A stretch of DNA of 45,392 bases from a virus. Of this stretch, positions 22,855 through 30,624 are shown one piece after another; position 1 is the stretch's first letter, and each line of letters opens with the position of its first letter. The notes below the pieces were generated by a model. That model had not been told where the DNA came from and did no database searches. It saw only the letters and a list, made by a program, of their open reading frames with translations. The position numbers and the translations under genes are program-made. The stretch is from the IMG/VR virus record IMGVR_UViG_3300021602_000011, positions 1 through 45,392 of that record, one strand, 5' to 3'.

Positions 22855-23238
22855 TTACTTTACTTCAAAAGCACTCTCCACCACGATAGAACCGTCTGCG
22901 TGTAGCCCTAACTGACCGACAACTTTATTCTGCCAACTATTCGAGTAGCATACCATGACGTTATTTGCATTCACCAAGTCCTTTATCAGGTTGCTCAGTG
23001 CTTTTTTAACGTAGTGCTTTTCTCGTCCCAAAGGAAGGGGCAAGGTTGTTGTCGTATCTATGGTGGTGGAGAGGAAATTGGAGAGGAAATTTATGGAAAC
23101 TGGAAAGGAAACTGGAAAGGAAACTGGAGAGAAAGTGATAGGTGCGAAATACGCACTTGCTCGCAATCGCGCGTCGCTAGCTTGGCCGATTGCCAAGCTA
23201 GGCGATTGCCTCAAATGATGGGAAGATTCGCCTTTCAT
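22855..23238 (-). CDS. Uncertain small gene crossing a tandem repeat, 127 aa
   Basis: The last 60 residues (HYVKKALSNLIKDLVNANNV, MVCYSNSWQNKVVGQLGL) look protein-like. The first half translates the 12-bp tandem array (SFPVSFPVS) and GC-rich hairpin DNA and may not be coding. A shorter start inside is possible, but none is clearly supported. Treat the 5' half with caution. Confidence 0.4.
   Translation of the reverse strand: MKGESSHHLRQSPSLAIGQASDARLRASAYFAPITFSPVSFPVSFPVSINFLSNFLSTTIDTTTTLPLPLGREKHYVKKALSNLIKDLVNANNVMVCYSNSWQNKVVGQLGLHADGSIVVESAFEVK
23073..23130. repeat. 12-bp tandem repeat array (GGAAACTGGAAA type)
   Basis: Units: GGAAATTGGAGA, a 10-base GGAAATTTAT, then GGAAACTGGAAA twice and GGAAACTGGAGA. 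All are purine-rich on the plus strand. It lies in the gene-poor control region and could be an iteron, a protein-binding array or a replication slip product. Confidence 0.85.
23177..23201. repeat. 10-bp stem inverted repeat in the control region
   Basis: CTAGCTTGGC and GCCAAGCTAG with loop CGATT. It is flanked by further GCGATTGC words. It could be a terminator-like or single-strand-initiation hairpin near the possible origin. Confidence 0.7.
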
Positions 23239-23375
23239 CTAGAGATAGCTTCTCACAAGGCCTTCTAAAGCGCAAGGAGAGATTATAGATTTAATTCGCA
23301 TCAAAGGAGCCAATTGGCATGGCGATTGCTTCGGAAGGCTTGGCATAAAACTTGCTACTACTTAATCAGTTCCAA
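23239..23375. other. Gene-free spacer next to palindrome copy 6
   Basis: About 140 bases with no supported gene. It holds GCATCAAAGG, a GGCGATTGC word and TTGGCAT repeats, all variants of words frequent in the 24-26 kb non-coding region. Confidence 0.5.
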
Positions 23376-23400
23376 GTCTTGTTCAACTATTGAACAAGAC
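23376..23400. repeat. Dispersed palindrome copy 6 (fully symmetric)
   Basis: The only copy with perfect outer arms, GTCTT / AAGAC, around core GTTCAACTATTGAAC. Two more pairing bases on each side make a 13-bp stem (23374-23402), followed on the plus strand by TTTCTTC, so this copy could act as a rho-independent terminator. It lies 7 bp past the stop of the gene at 23408. Confidence 0.92.
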
Positions 23401-23407
23401 TTTTTCT

Positions 23408-23989
23408 TCAATCTTTGTAAATCCACACTTGCATCTTAGCATTAGGACTCCAGTCAACATCATCGTCTTTGATGTCAGGACGGACTTGCTTGATGAGTTT
23501 ACTAATCTCTTCCCGCTGAGTGTCTAGGTCATACGCAATTCCAACCTTACTCCCATCCTTAGTTGCATAATCAAAGTCCAACAAAAACTGAATCAACTTA
23601 CCTTTATTATTACTATGCGGAACTGTTTCCTTTTCCATCTGCTGAACTGTTGCAGCAACCATGTTCGAGACGAGCACTTTTCCTCCTGCAAGTTCCTGTA
23701 CCTTGATAACTTTGAGGTCATACCCACGAGGAATTAGTTCACTAGGATATTTGTATCTACGAAAACCCAACAAAGCGTCTTCAAATCTCAGCTTAAAGGT
23801 TCTACTATTCATCCCACTTCCACCAATGACCTCTGCGATGTTTTCCATGTTCAAGACAAGACTTGGATTCTTAATCGCATGACCTATTAGTTTCTCAAAC
23901 CTTCTACACTGAGGTTCTCTAAGCTCAAACCTTGGTAGGGTTTCAAGATTGCTATTGCTATTGCTGAACTCTGTTGTGACTTCACTCAT
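23408..23989 (-). CDS. Hypothetical early protein, 193 aa
   Basis: After a Ser/Asn-rich start (EFSNSNSNLETLPR) the protein seems folded: FELREPQCRRFEKLIGHAIK, TFKLRFEDALLGFRRYKYPS, YDLKVIKVQELAGGKVLVSN, then KGKLIQFLLDFDYATKDGSK. The layout resembles a small DNA-binding or regulatory protein, but no HTH can be pinned. Its place as the first full-size gene beyond the repeat-rich control region makes an early regulator attractive (inference). Confidence 0.65.
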   Translation of the reverse strand: MSEVTTEFSNSNSNLETLPRFELREPQCRRFEKLIGHAIKNPSLVLNMENIAEVIGGSGMNSRTFKLRFEDALLGFRRYKYPSELIPRGYDLKVIKVQELAGGKVLVSNMVAATVQQMEKETVPHSNNKGKLIQFLLDFDYATKDGSKVGIAYDLDTQREEISKLIKQVRPDIKDDDVDWSPNAKMQVWIYKD

Positions 23990-24470
23990 ATATGTCTAGC
24001 TTTCGTTGGCGGGAAAGCTCAATTGGGTTTTAGCCATCAAGCCATCAAAGCATCAAAGCTGCTTTCCATCCTTCTAAAGAATAGCATAACCCACTCCTTG
24101 TCGTCAATGCCCATCAAATGATTCTTCTTTGCTAGGCTAACCTTTCTTCGCAATTCCATCATTCTTCTATGGGTGGGTGGGTTAGACATGTATAGCCTAA
24201 CTCACGGTCCCCCCTATGCCTAGCCTATCCTAGCCTATTCGACTCCATCATTTGATGCTTTCGCTTGACTATAACGTTTTAAATTTTTTTTTTTTTACAA
24301 GGTATAGGAGAGAGAGTCTAGGTGTGCTGACAAGGGCATCAAATGCGCCTAGAGAGAATAGAGGCCTAGAGAATAGGCGGGCAGGGGGGACTATGTGAGT
24401 TATACCACCTATGCACAACGCATCCACGATGCTAGGGGAAGCTAGGGGAATGATGCTTTTGCTTCTAGGA

Positions 24471-24495
24471 GTCTTGTTCAACTATTGAACCGCAC
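24471..24495 (-). repeat. Dispersed palindrome copy 7
   Basis: On the minus strand: arms GTGCG / AAGAC around core GTTCAATAGTTGAAC. It lies just past the terminator-like hairpin that follows the gene ending at 24557, like copy 3. Confidence 0.9.
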
Positions 24496-24501
24496 GCAAA
24501 G

Positions 24502-24540
24502 AAGCCTAGCAAAGCGGAAGTGCTCCACCTTGCTAGGCTT
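24502..24540 (-). terminator. Hairpin after the gene at 24557
   Basis: An 11-bp perfect stem, AAGCCTAGCAA with TTGCTAGGCTT, and a loop of 17 bases. On the minus strand it is followed by CTTTGCG. A likely terminator or stability hairpin, 16 bp past the stop codon. Confidence 0.6.
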
Positions 24541-24556
24541 GTGTTAGACTTAAACC

Positions 24557-24811
24557 TTACGGGATTGGTCTCATGTGAGTAGGCCAACTCTTAAAGATTG
24601 GTTCAAGCGCCTCATACATCTTCTCGAACCCTTCCGGTTCGCCGTCTTCGTGCAGATTGAACTGCACAACATAACTAAGCTGCAAAGCGGTTAATTCTTC
24701 CACTCTTGCTTGCTTGGTGAATACATCAGTGAAGCTAACGGTCCACGTCTTGCCGTCACCCGACTTTGCGTTGAACGCCATATCCTCGAATTCTCCTATT
24801 ATAATAAACAT
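24557..24811 (-). CDS. Small hypothetical protein, 84 aa (or 74 aa)
   Basis: The longer start is MFIIIGEFED; the shorter start MAFNAKSGDGKTW (ATG 24781) follows GAGG and is plausible. The sequence TWTVSFTDVFTKQARVEELT is beta-rich, and the C-terminus is acidic (FNLHEDGEPEGFEKMYEALE). TATAAT on the minus strand at 24792-24797 would fit a -10 element if the short start is used. No family is known. Confidence 0.6.
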   Translation of the reverse strand: MFIIIGEFEDMAFNAKSGDGKTWTVSFTDVFTKQARVEELTALQLSYVVQFNLHEDGEPEGFEKMYEALEPIFKSWPTHMRPIP

Positions 24812-24860
24812 ACCACTTTTCTCTTTCTATTTTTTCCAGACCCTTAATTGAGCCTAGACC

Positions 24861-24889
24861 CAAAGGTGGTTAGTCCCTTCCCACCTTTG
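24861..24889. promoter_or_regulatory. Hairpin between two early genes
   Basis: CAAAGGTGG (24861-24869) and CCACCTTTG (24881-24889), a 9-bp stem with 11-nt loop, in the 149-bp gap downstream of the gene ending at 24961. It has no U-tract on the minus strand, so it may be a terminator or an RNA-processing hairpin. Confidence 0.5.
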
Positions 24890-24960
24890 CGTTCTAATCT
24901 CTATGGTTGGAACTCCGCAAACACATCCTTCGACCCTAGCCTCTCTCCTTTGCCTAGACC

Positions 24961-25245
24961 TCAGACATTGAACTCATCAAACACCTCTTCCGTCTTCCCC
25001 TTAAGCCCATACGCCGCCATCGCCGCGCTTGCATTGCTTGCGAACCATCCCGGAGAGGATTCAAAGACGACCCACGCTTCTTTCCTAAGCTCCGCGTCTT
25101 TGACGTCCAGAATATCACACACCACCCTGAACGTCGCTAACCTCATGGCTTTCGCGCTGCACAATGAAACCTTTCTATCTTCACTTGCTTTGGTCAAATA
25201 TCCCTTGACCGCCGCTTTCGTCAACTCAATTTGCATTGCTTTCAT
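24961..25245 (-). CDS. Hypothetical early protein, 94 aa
   Basis: The first gene of the early arm after the divergence region. It is a helical, Ala/Lys-rich protein (MQIELTKAAVKGYLTKASED, RKVSLCSAKAMRLATFRVVC, DAELRKEAWVVFESSPGWFA). Codons are C- and G-rich and different from the AT-rich DNA upstream. No family is recognised. It could be a small early host-interaction protein (inference from position). Confidence 0.65.
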   Translation of the reverse strand: MKAMQIELTKAAVKGYLTKASEDRKVSLCSAKAMRLATFRVVCDILDVKDAELRKEAWVVFESSPGWFASNASAAMAAYGLKGKTEEVFDEFNV

Positions 25246-25906
25246 TCTATTTACTTTCTCTTTTGCAAGGCTAGCAACTTCCTTGCTATTTTCAATTTCC
25301 AGCTTGCTAGGCTGGTTTGGCTCAATCGCCTTTATCTGCCATCATCCTAGCAGAGCCATCTTTTGATGCAATCTAAAAATCTAGGTTTAATTGCTTGCTC
25401 TCGCGCTTATTGGCATAGAGATTGCTTGCTCTGACAGCTCTAGCATGGAATATGCCAGAAAGGTCCCCACCCTCTCAAAATTTCACAAAAATTTCAAATG
25501 CAATTTATGGCACGTTAGGTGCTAGGGTAGAGTGGAGCAAGCTAGGGTAGGCTCTCGGCTAGGCTAGGGTAGGCACTAGGAGCAAGCTAGGGTAGGAGCA
25601 AGCTGACGCCCGGCATTGCTTGTCTAGCAAACCAGTAGACATTCAATCGCAATCGGCCTAGTCGACTATATCCTAGCCTAATACCACTCTATCATCCAGC
25701 CTAATAGCAGACTAGGCTAGTCGCTCCCCTTGCAATGATGCTATCCAATGGCTGACCGGCATCCCCCACTTTTCGTGCGCACGCGCTAAAAGGACGGGTC
25801 CCATCTCTACAAACCACATCACTTTTTAGAATCTACCAGGTGTAGGAAGAATAGCATCAAATGAAAGATTTAGGAGTTAGAGGTGGGGTGTGATATAGTA
25901 GGGGTA
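25246..25906. other. Divergence region without genes; candidate replication origin / early promoter region
   Basis: 661 bases between the outward-facing early and late arms. It holds several small hairpins (such as GCAAGG ... CCTTGC near 25266-25287), many CTAG words, the GCTAGGGTAG iterons (25521-25595) and CATCAAATG (25855-25863). Late promoter candidates upstream of 25907 are weak (TATAGT near 25894 has no good -35). I see nothing coding. Confidence 0.7.
25521..25595. repeat. Four iterons of GCTAGGGTAG
   Basis: Exact copies start at 25521, 25541, 25563 and 25586, that is spacings of 20, 22 and 23 bases, about two helical turns, so the copies face the same side of DNA. Two share a longer form, AGCAAGCTAGGGTAGG. 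This is the arrangement of replication-initiator iterons. Confidence 0.85.
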
Positions 25907-26098
25907 ATGAGTGAAAGTGCATATGAGGTAAACGCAGTAGCCCCATTGGATGGGAATGGGAGGGAGAGTAGTCAACTGGAGAGGTTGATTAGCGCACAAC
26001 CGTTGGGGGAGGGAAGGGGTGTAGGGTTTAGGGTGTGGACTGGGAAAGAGAAAGAGAAAGAGAACGAGAAAGTGGAGGGAGGAGTTGTATGCCAGTAG
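25907..26098 (+). CDS. Hypothetical small protein before the terminase, 63 aa
   Basis: Start set at ATG 25907 (MSESAYEVNAVAPLDGN), preceded by AGGGG. The end is a Lys/Glu repeat (KEKEKENEKVEGG) made by purine-rich DNA. It overlaps the terminase small-subunit start by 10 bp, an overlap typical of phage late operons. Function unknown; it could also be an artefact of the leader. Confidence 0.45.
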   Translation: MSESAYEVNAVAPLDGNGRESSQLERLISAQPLGEGRGVGFRVWTGKEKEKENEKVEGGVVCQ

Positions 26099-26760
26099 GA
26101 GGGTTTGACATACGGGAGTTGGTGGAGAAGGCGAAGAGTGGGCTTGCGGAGGTGGGACAAGTGGCCTTCGTTCCTAAGACCCCAGAGGAAGCTGGGCTAG
26201 AGCAGTTCTGTTCAAACATTGAACAAGACCCCAGCGAGCCTGCGATGCCCTCAGTGGAGGAGGATTCGACGGCTGCGTTTCCGGACACTGAAGCTTTCTT
26301 TGGACAAAGAAGTCCATCGTATCTGCTACAAGAGGAAAAACCCCAACACAGAGTGATTTGTTATCTAGCCGCTGAGGGGAATACTCGGAATGAGATTGCA
26401 GAGAAGACTGGGTTTAGTGCAGTTCAAGTCGGGTATGTGTTGAAACAACCTTGGGCGACTAAGAGGATTGCGGATTTGATTCGACAACATGGTGGGGATC
26501 AGGTGGAGTACGCGTTGAAGGGCGCAGTATTGGATTGTGCGCAATTCCTTATTAGGACAGTTCGGGATCCTCAGTGTGATGTGAAGGTGAGAAGCTCTAA
26601 CGCTAAGGAGATTTTGGATCGAGTTTATGGACGGGCGCAGCAGGTTATGACACATCTCAACCTCAGCGCGGAAGACCTTTCAGATGGTGAGCTAGCCAAA
26701 GCAGTCCGAGGCTCTATGGTGGGAGCAGTGCAGAGCGAGACTGCTTCAGGTACAAACTAG
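26089..26760 (+). CDS. terS: Terminase small subunit, 223 aa
   Basis: Start set at ATG 26089 with a strong GGAGGGAGGAG site a few bases upstream. Residues 1-80 are linker-like and include dispersed palindrome copy 8 near residues 40-47 (SNIEQDP). A helix-turn-helix follows (NTRNEIAEKTGFSAVQVGYV near residue 100), then a helical oligomerisation part (FLIRTVRDPQCDVKVRSSNA, KEILDRVYGRAQQVMTHLNL). It binds the packaging site and hands DNA to the large subunit encoded next. The function is inferred from HTH and neighbour. Confidence 0.8.
   Translation: MPVGGFDIRELVEKAKSGLAEVGQVAFVPKTPEEAGLEQFCSNIEQDPSEPAMPSVEEDSTAAFPDTEAFFGQRSPSYLLQEEKPQHRVICYLAAEGNTRNEIAEKTGFSAVQVGYVLKQPWATKRIADLIRQHGGDQVEYALKGAVLDCAQFLIRTVRDPQCDVKVRSSNAKEILDRVYGRAQQVMTHLNLSAEDLSDGELAKAVRGSMVGAVQSETASGTN
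26205..26229 (+). repeat. Dispersed palindrome copy 8 (intragenic)
   Basis: Arms GTTCT / AAGAC around core GTTCAAACATTGAAC (26210-26224). It lies inside the terminase small-subunit gene in a different reading frame from the other intragenic copies, giving CSNIEQD. Confidence 0.9.
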
Positions 26761-26796
26761 GAAAACAATCACTTACTTCTTTACTTCCTTCCTAGT

Positions 26797-28422
26797 ATGC
26801 CTAATCTGAATCCAACCATAGCAGCGCAGGAGTTGCTTAGGCGTCGTCAGATTCGGGGGAGTTTGAAAGAGTGGTCGACTTACCGCCGAGAGAAGTTTAA
26901 CCAGAAGCCAGCTCTGCATCATCTGGTGTTGCTAGAGCTAGTCCAACGTGCAATAGATGGGACTCTCGTCCATCCTGTCACTGGAAACCCCTGCGCCAAC
27001 CTAATGGTTCTTATGCCCCCGGGTGCCGCTAAGTCAACATACATATCAATGGATACTCCACCATGGTACTTGCAACGCAAACCCGGGAGCAGAATTTTGG
27101 CTTGTTCGTATGCGGCAGAGTTGGTTGAAGGGTTTAGCAGGGACTGTAGGAATACAGTTCTTGCGGAAGGAAAGGTTCTTGGGTATAGTCTTACTGCGGA
27201 TAGTAGGTCGGTGCAAGAGTGGATGACAACCAATGGAGGGGCTTATCGTTGTGTGGGTATCGGCGGCGGGATTTCGGGTAGGAGAGGTGATTTGGGTTAC
27301 ATCGACGACTACATTGGCACAGAAGAGGACGCGGATTCTAAGACCATTAGGGATAAACAATGGACTTGGTACAATGGGGATTTCTGGCCTAGGTTGAAAC
27401 CCGATGCAGTTACAGTGATTGTAGCAAATCGTCGACACGAAGATGATCTTGTGGGAAGAATCCTAGACCGAGAAGAGAGTAGTTGGGTTGTGGTGAAAAT
27501 ACCTTTCTTCGCACGAGAAGGTGATCCTCTTGGTCGTCCAGTTGCGAATAAGTCGTCCATCGGTCACCTAGACATTAACTCCATGACCGCCGAGGAGATT
27601 GTGCAAGACCCTAAGGCGCAGGTCTACCTTGATAGTAGAATTTGGCCGGAGTATATGACTAGACTCCAAGCTGCTAAGGTTCTTCAACTTCCAGCTAGAA
27701 CCCAAGCTGGGTTGTATAACCAAGACCCTAGTCCAGAAGAAGGTGATTACTTCAAGAAGGAGTGGATGCTGGAGTATAGTCGTGCAGAGTACGACGCTTT
27801 GATGTTGACTAAACCTCGCATTTACGGTGCTGGAGATTGGGCTGTTTCAGAACATAAGGATGCGAATAGGACGTGCTTTGGGGGAGTTGCGGTTGATAGT
27901 ACTGGGATGATATATGTTCTCCCGGATATCTTCTGGAAAGTTGCTGGTCCAAAGGAAGTTGTCACCTCGTTCGTGGATTTTTGCCGCCGTAGGAATCCAG
28001 ACATCTTCTGGTCTGAGAAAGGTCACATCTCACAGGCCTGGGGTCCGTTCATTAAAGAGATGATGCAGGATGAACGTATCTACAACTACATCGAAGAGCA
28101 CTCTCCAGCTAAGGGTAAAGACGTTCGTGCTCGCTCCATCCAAGGTCGCATGAGTATGCTTAGGGTTAAATTCCCAAAGTTCGCTTCATGGTGGCCGGAT
28201 GCCGAGCACGAACTTCTTCACTTCCCAGGAGGTAAGACTGATGACTTCTGTGACTTTCTCGCACATATCGGGTTAGGGTTGAGTCGTCTAATCCGCACAG
28301 CAGTTCCGACTAAGAAAGAAGACGAGATTCTGGATGCTCCTTTTCGTCCAACTCTAAGTTGGCTCAAACAACTTGATAAAGAACGTCGTGCTAAGTTACT
28401 ACCCAAATACGAAGGCCGTTAA
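26797..28422 (+). CDS. terL: Terminase large subunit, 541 aa
   Basis: The packaging motor. Walker A is LMPPGAAKSTYIS near residue 73 (AAKS-type deviant), followed by the adenine-contact region (SRILACSYAAELVEGFSRDC), a Walker B region (GDLGYIDDYIGTEEDADS near 170) and the coupling motif VTVIVANRRHEDDL near 205. The C-terminal RNase H-fold nuclease has its acidic residues in YGAGDWAVSEHKDAN near 345, DIFWSEKGH near 402 and KTDDFCDFLAHI near 485. Length is normal for podoviruses. It is 37 bp after terS; the portal gene follows by 2 bp. Confidence 0.95.
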   Translation: MPNLNPTIAAQELLRRRQIRGSLKEWSTYRREKFNQKPALHHLVLLELVQRAIDGTLVHPVTGNPCANLMVLMPPGAAKSTYISMDTPPWYLQRKPGSRILACSYAAELVEGFSRDCRNTVLAEGKVLGYSLTADSRSVQEWMTTNGGAYRCVGIGGGISGRRGDLGYIDDYIGTEEDADSKTIRDKQWTWYNGDFWPRLKPDAVTVIVANRRHEDDLVGRILDREESSWVVVKIPFFAREGDPLGRPVANKSSIGHLDINSMTAEEIVQDPKAQVYLDSRIWPEYMTRLQAAKVLQLPARTQAGLYNQDPSPEEGDYFKKEWMLEYSRAEYDALMLTKPRIYGAGDWAVSEHKDANRTCFGGVAVDSTGMIYVLPDIFWKVAGPKEVVTSFVDFCRRRNPDIFWSEKGHISQAWGPFIKEMMQDERIYNYIEEHSPAKGKDVRARSIQGRMSMLRVKFPKFASWWPDAEHELLHFPGGKTDDFCDFLAHIGLGLSRLIRTAVPTKKEDEILDAPFRPTLSWLKQLDKERRAKLLPKYEGR

Positions 28423-28424
28423 AA

Positions 28425-30593
28425 GTGAATAACGTTGCACAAGATACACAAGACCTAGCTGGGAATCCGTCTAAGCCGGAGGCACCAGTGCAGCAAGCTG
28501 ACTCTGCTGGACAGAGTGAGATTAAACTGTGGCTAGGTAGAATCAAACGGTCTAAACAGAAGTTTGATTCAGACTTTAAGCGGATGCGTAGGAATATGGA
28601 GTTTGCGACAGGACTACAGTGGCAAAGTCAGGTTGAGATGGATGATGAGAGGTATACGAATAACATCGTCCTACGCATGGTGAATCAGAAAGTTGCTACA
28701 CTTTATGCTAAGAATCCCACGGCGGTTGCACAGAGGAATAAACGGATGGAGTATCAGGTGTGGGATGGCTCGATGGAGAGTTTGATGCATGGGATGCAAG
28801 TTGCACAGGAGATGGTGAGCCAAGGCGGACAGCTTCCCCCAGAGATTGGTGCACTTTTTGCTGATTACCAAAATGGAAAAACCAAAGAAAAGCTTGTTGA
28901 TAAGGTATGCGAGACCCTTGAAAAGAACTATACCTATCAAATTAACACCCAACGACCTGAGTTCAAAGAGCAGGTCAAGCAAGCGGTTAGAAGGGTTATC
29001 ACATGCGGTGTGGCCTACGCACGACCTATCTTTGTGCGGGAAGGGGAGCAGAGCCAGCCAAGTTCAGTCGATGCGGGTAGTAGCGTTACCGATAGAATTG
29101 CTAGACTTAAAGGAATTGTGCAACGACTGGAAGATGGAAAGATTGATGAGACCAGTTCGGAAGTGTCTACATTGCGAAGTTTGGCCATGAGCCTTGGGGC
29201 GAGTAGTGAAGGGTATGAGCCAGTTAAGTTGCAAGAGAGATTGGAGTTTGACTTCCCTCCTGCGACGAGTGTGATACCGGATAGTAATTGTAGGAACTTG
29301 AAAGAGTGGGTTGCTGCGAAGTGGGTGGCACAGGAATTTATCCTTCCAGTGGAAGATGTGAATGCAGTGTTTGGAGTGAAGGTGCAGACTGGAAGTGGTC
29401 CAGGAAGTGCAAGTGAGTTTAAGCAACCACAGGATTTGACGAAGGGACAGGCAGATTATGGTGAGAGGGAGAGTGATCCGTTTGCTAGACAGCAAGTTTC
29501 GTTGTATGAAGTGTTTGATTATACAACGAAGACAAGGTTCTTTGTTTGTGATGGCTATGAGGAGTATGTGATGGAGCCGGAACCGGTGTTGCCAATAGCA
29601 GGGTTCTGGCATCATTTTGCGTTGACATTCAATGACGTTGAGGTTGAGGCTGGGCAGAAGGGGAGTATATTCCCGCCAAGCGATGTACAACTACTGAAGA
29701 GTGCGCAGAAGGAGTGGAATAGAACCCGAGAAGCTCTTCGTGATCAACGAAATGCTAATGCTCCTAAGTATCTTGCACGGAAGAACCTGATGACCGAGGC
29801 CGATAAGGAGAAGCTTCGTAACGCTCTTCCGAATTCTATTGTCGAGTTAGAGGGTATTCCTCCTGAGATGGAACCTGCAAGGTTCATTCAGGTAATGCAG
29901 GTGGCTCAGATTGACCCAGCGGTGTATGATACTCGCCCATTGAGTGAAGACATGATGATGGGAGTTGGGATGCAGGAGGCTAATATTGGACCAGCTCAGC
30001 CTAATGTAACTGCCACAGTAGGGACGATTGCCGAGCAGAGTAGGTTGACGGTTTCTGCTAGTAATATCGACGATCTGGACTCTTGGCTTAGTCGCATTGC
30101 ACAAGCTGGAGGTGAGATTCTTCTTCGTGAGATGAGTCAGGAGACTGTCAAACGCATTGTTGGTCCAGGTGCAGTCTGGCCTAGCATCAACCGTGACGAT
30201 TTTGTCAATGAAATTTACCTTCAGATCAAGGCTGCTTCAAGTGGGAGACCCAATAAAGCTATTGGAGTTGCGAATTTTCAACAAATCGCCCCGATACTTC
30301 TTCAAGCGGGTGCAAACCCTATTGCGGTGATTGAAGAAGGTGTGAAGAGGTTTGATGACAATCTTGATGTGAGTAAGTTCTTTCCTGTGAACATACCGAT
30401 GGGCATGGGTGGTCCGTCGAATGGGTCTATGTCACAGGCGCCACAGCCGTCGCAGTCGATGCAACCGGGCATAGGCGGTGCTCAGGTTTCAGCATCCACC
30501 TTGCCCGGGGACTTAGGTGCTCCTGAGGCGGCTGTGGGTCGAATGTCGGGACTTCCTTCTAGGGTGGATGTTCCTGAGTTGAACCCAACCTAG
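28425..30593 (+). CDS. Portal protein, P22-like, 722 aa
   Basis: Starts with GTG at 28425, 2 bp after the terminase stop. A soluble, helical protein with a stem-like region: WLGRIKRSKQKFDSDFKRMR and TNNIVLRMVNQKVATLYAKN near 75-100, then the wing and crown (FDFPPATSVIPDSNC, EWVAAKWVAQEFILPVEDV, LKSAQKEWNRTREALRDQRN). The C-terminus is a Gln/Gly/Ser-rich tail like the barrel extension of P22-type portals. Length (722) is close to P22's 725. Placement between terminase and scaffold supports it. Confidence 0.88.
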   Translation: MNNVAQDTQDLAGNPSKPEAPVQQADSAGQSEIKLWLGRIKRSKQKFDSDFKRMRRNMEFATGLQWQSQVEMDDERYTNNIVLRMVNQKVATLYAKNPTAVAQRNKRMEYQVWDGSMESLMHGMQVAQEMVSQGGQLPPEIGALFADYQNGKTKEKLVDKVCETLEKNYTYQINTQRPEFKEQVKQAVRRVITCGVAYARPIFVREGEQSQPSSVDAGSSVTDRIARLKGIVQRLEDGKIDETSSEVSTLRSLAMSLGASSEGYEPVKLQERLEFDFPPATSVIPDSNCRNLKEWVAAKWVAQEFILPVEDVNAVFGVKVQTGSGPGSASEFKQPQDLTKGQADYGERESDPFARQQVSLYEVFDYTTKTRFFVCDGYEEYVMEPEPVLPIAGFWHHFALTFNDVEVEAGQKGSIFPPSDVQLLKSAQKEWNRTREALRDQRNANAPKYLARKNLMTEADKEKLRNALPNSIVELEGIPPEMEPARFIQVMQVAQIDPAVYDTRPLSEDMMMGVGMQEANIGPAQPNVTATVGTIAEQSRLTVSASNIDDLDSWLSRIAQAGGEILLREMSQETVKRIVGPGAVWPSINRDDFVNEIYLQIKAASSGRPNKAIGVANFQQIAPILLQAGANPIAVIEEGVKRFDDNLDVSKFFPVNIPMGMGGPSNGSMSQAPQPSQSMQPGIGGAQVSASTLPGDLGAPEAAVGRMSGLPSRVDVPELNPT

Positions 30594-30617
30594 AGAGTAG
30601 TAGAAACCAAAGAAACC
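30592..30617 (+). promoter_or_regulatory. Repeated leader element, copy 1 (before the scaffold gene)
   Basis: AGAGAGTAG then TAGAAACCAAAGAAACC, ending 7 bases before the ATG of the scaffold gene. It matches 33543-33568 with one mismatch. There is no Shine-Dalgarno site, so the element may be a leader for SD-independent initiation. Confidence 0.6.
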
Positions 30618-30624
30618 AAACGTT

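Larger units (their letters stand above)
23990..24556. other. Gene-free, repeat-rich control region (part 1)
   Basis: 567 bases with no convincing gene. It contains a tandem CATCAA run (24033-24061), exact CATCAAATG words at 24112-24120, 24249-24257 (reverse) and 24337-24345, many CTAG words (for example CCTAGCC twice near 24219-24235 and GCTAGGGGAA twice near 24431-24450), and a T-tract plus A/T stretch at 24275-24300 that could melt easily. Hairpin and palindrome copy 7 lie at its right end. Confidence 0.7.

Noticed and set aside
24269-24481. Minus-strand open frame of 70 codons in the control region
   Set aside because: It begins inside palindrome copy 7, ends in a poly-T tract, and translates repeat DNA; not a convincing gene.
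24848-25366. Plus-strand open frame (172 codons) in the control region
   Set aside because: It is antisense to the better supported gene at 24961-25245 and gives a Ser/Leu/Phe-rich low-complexity product.
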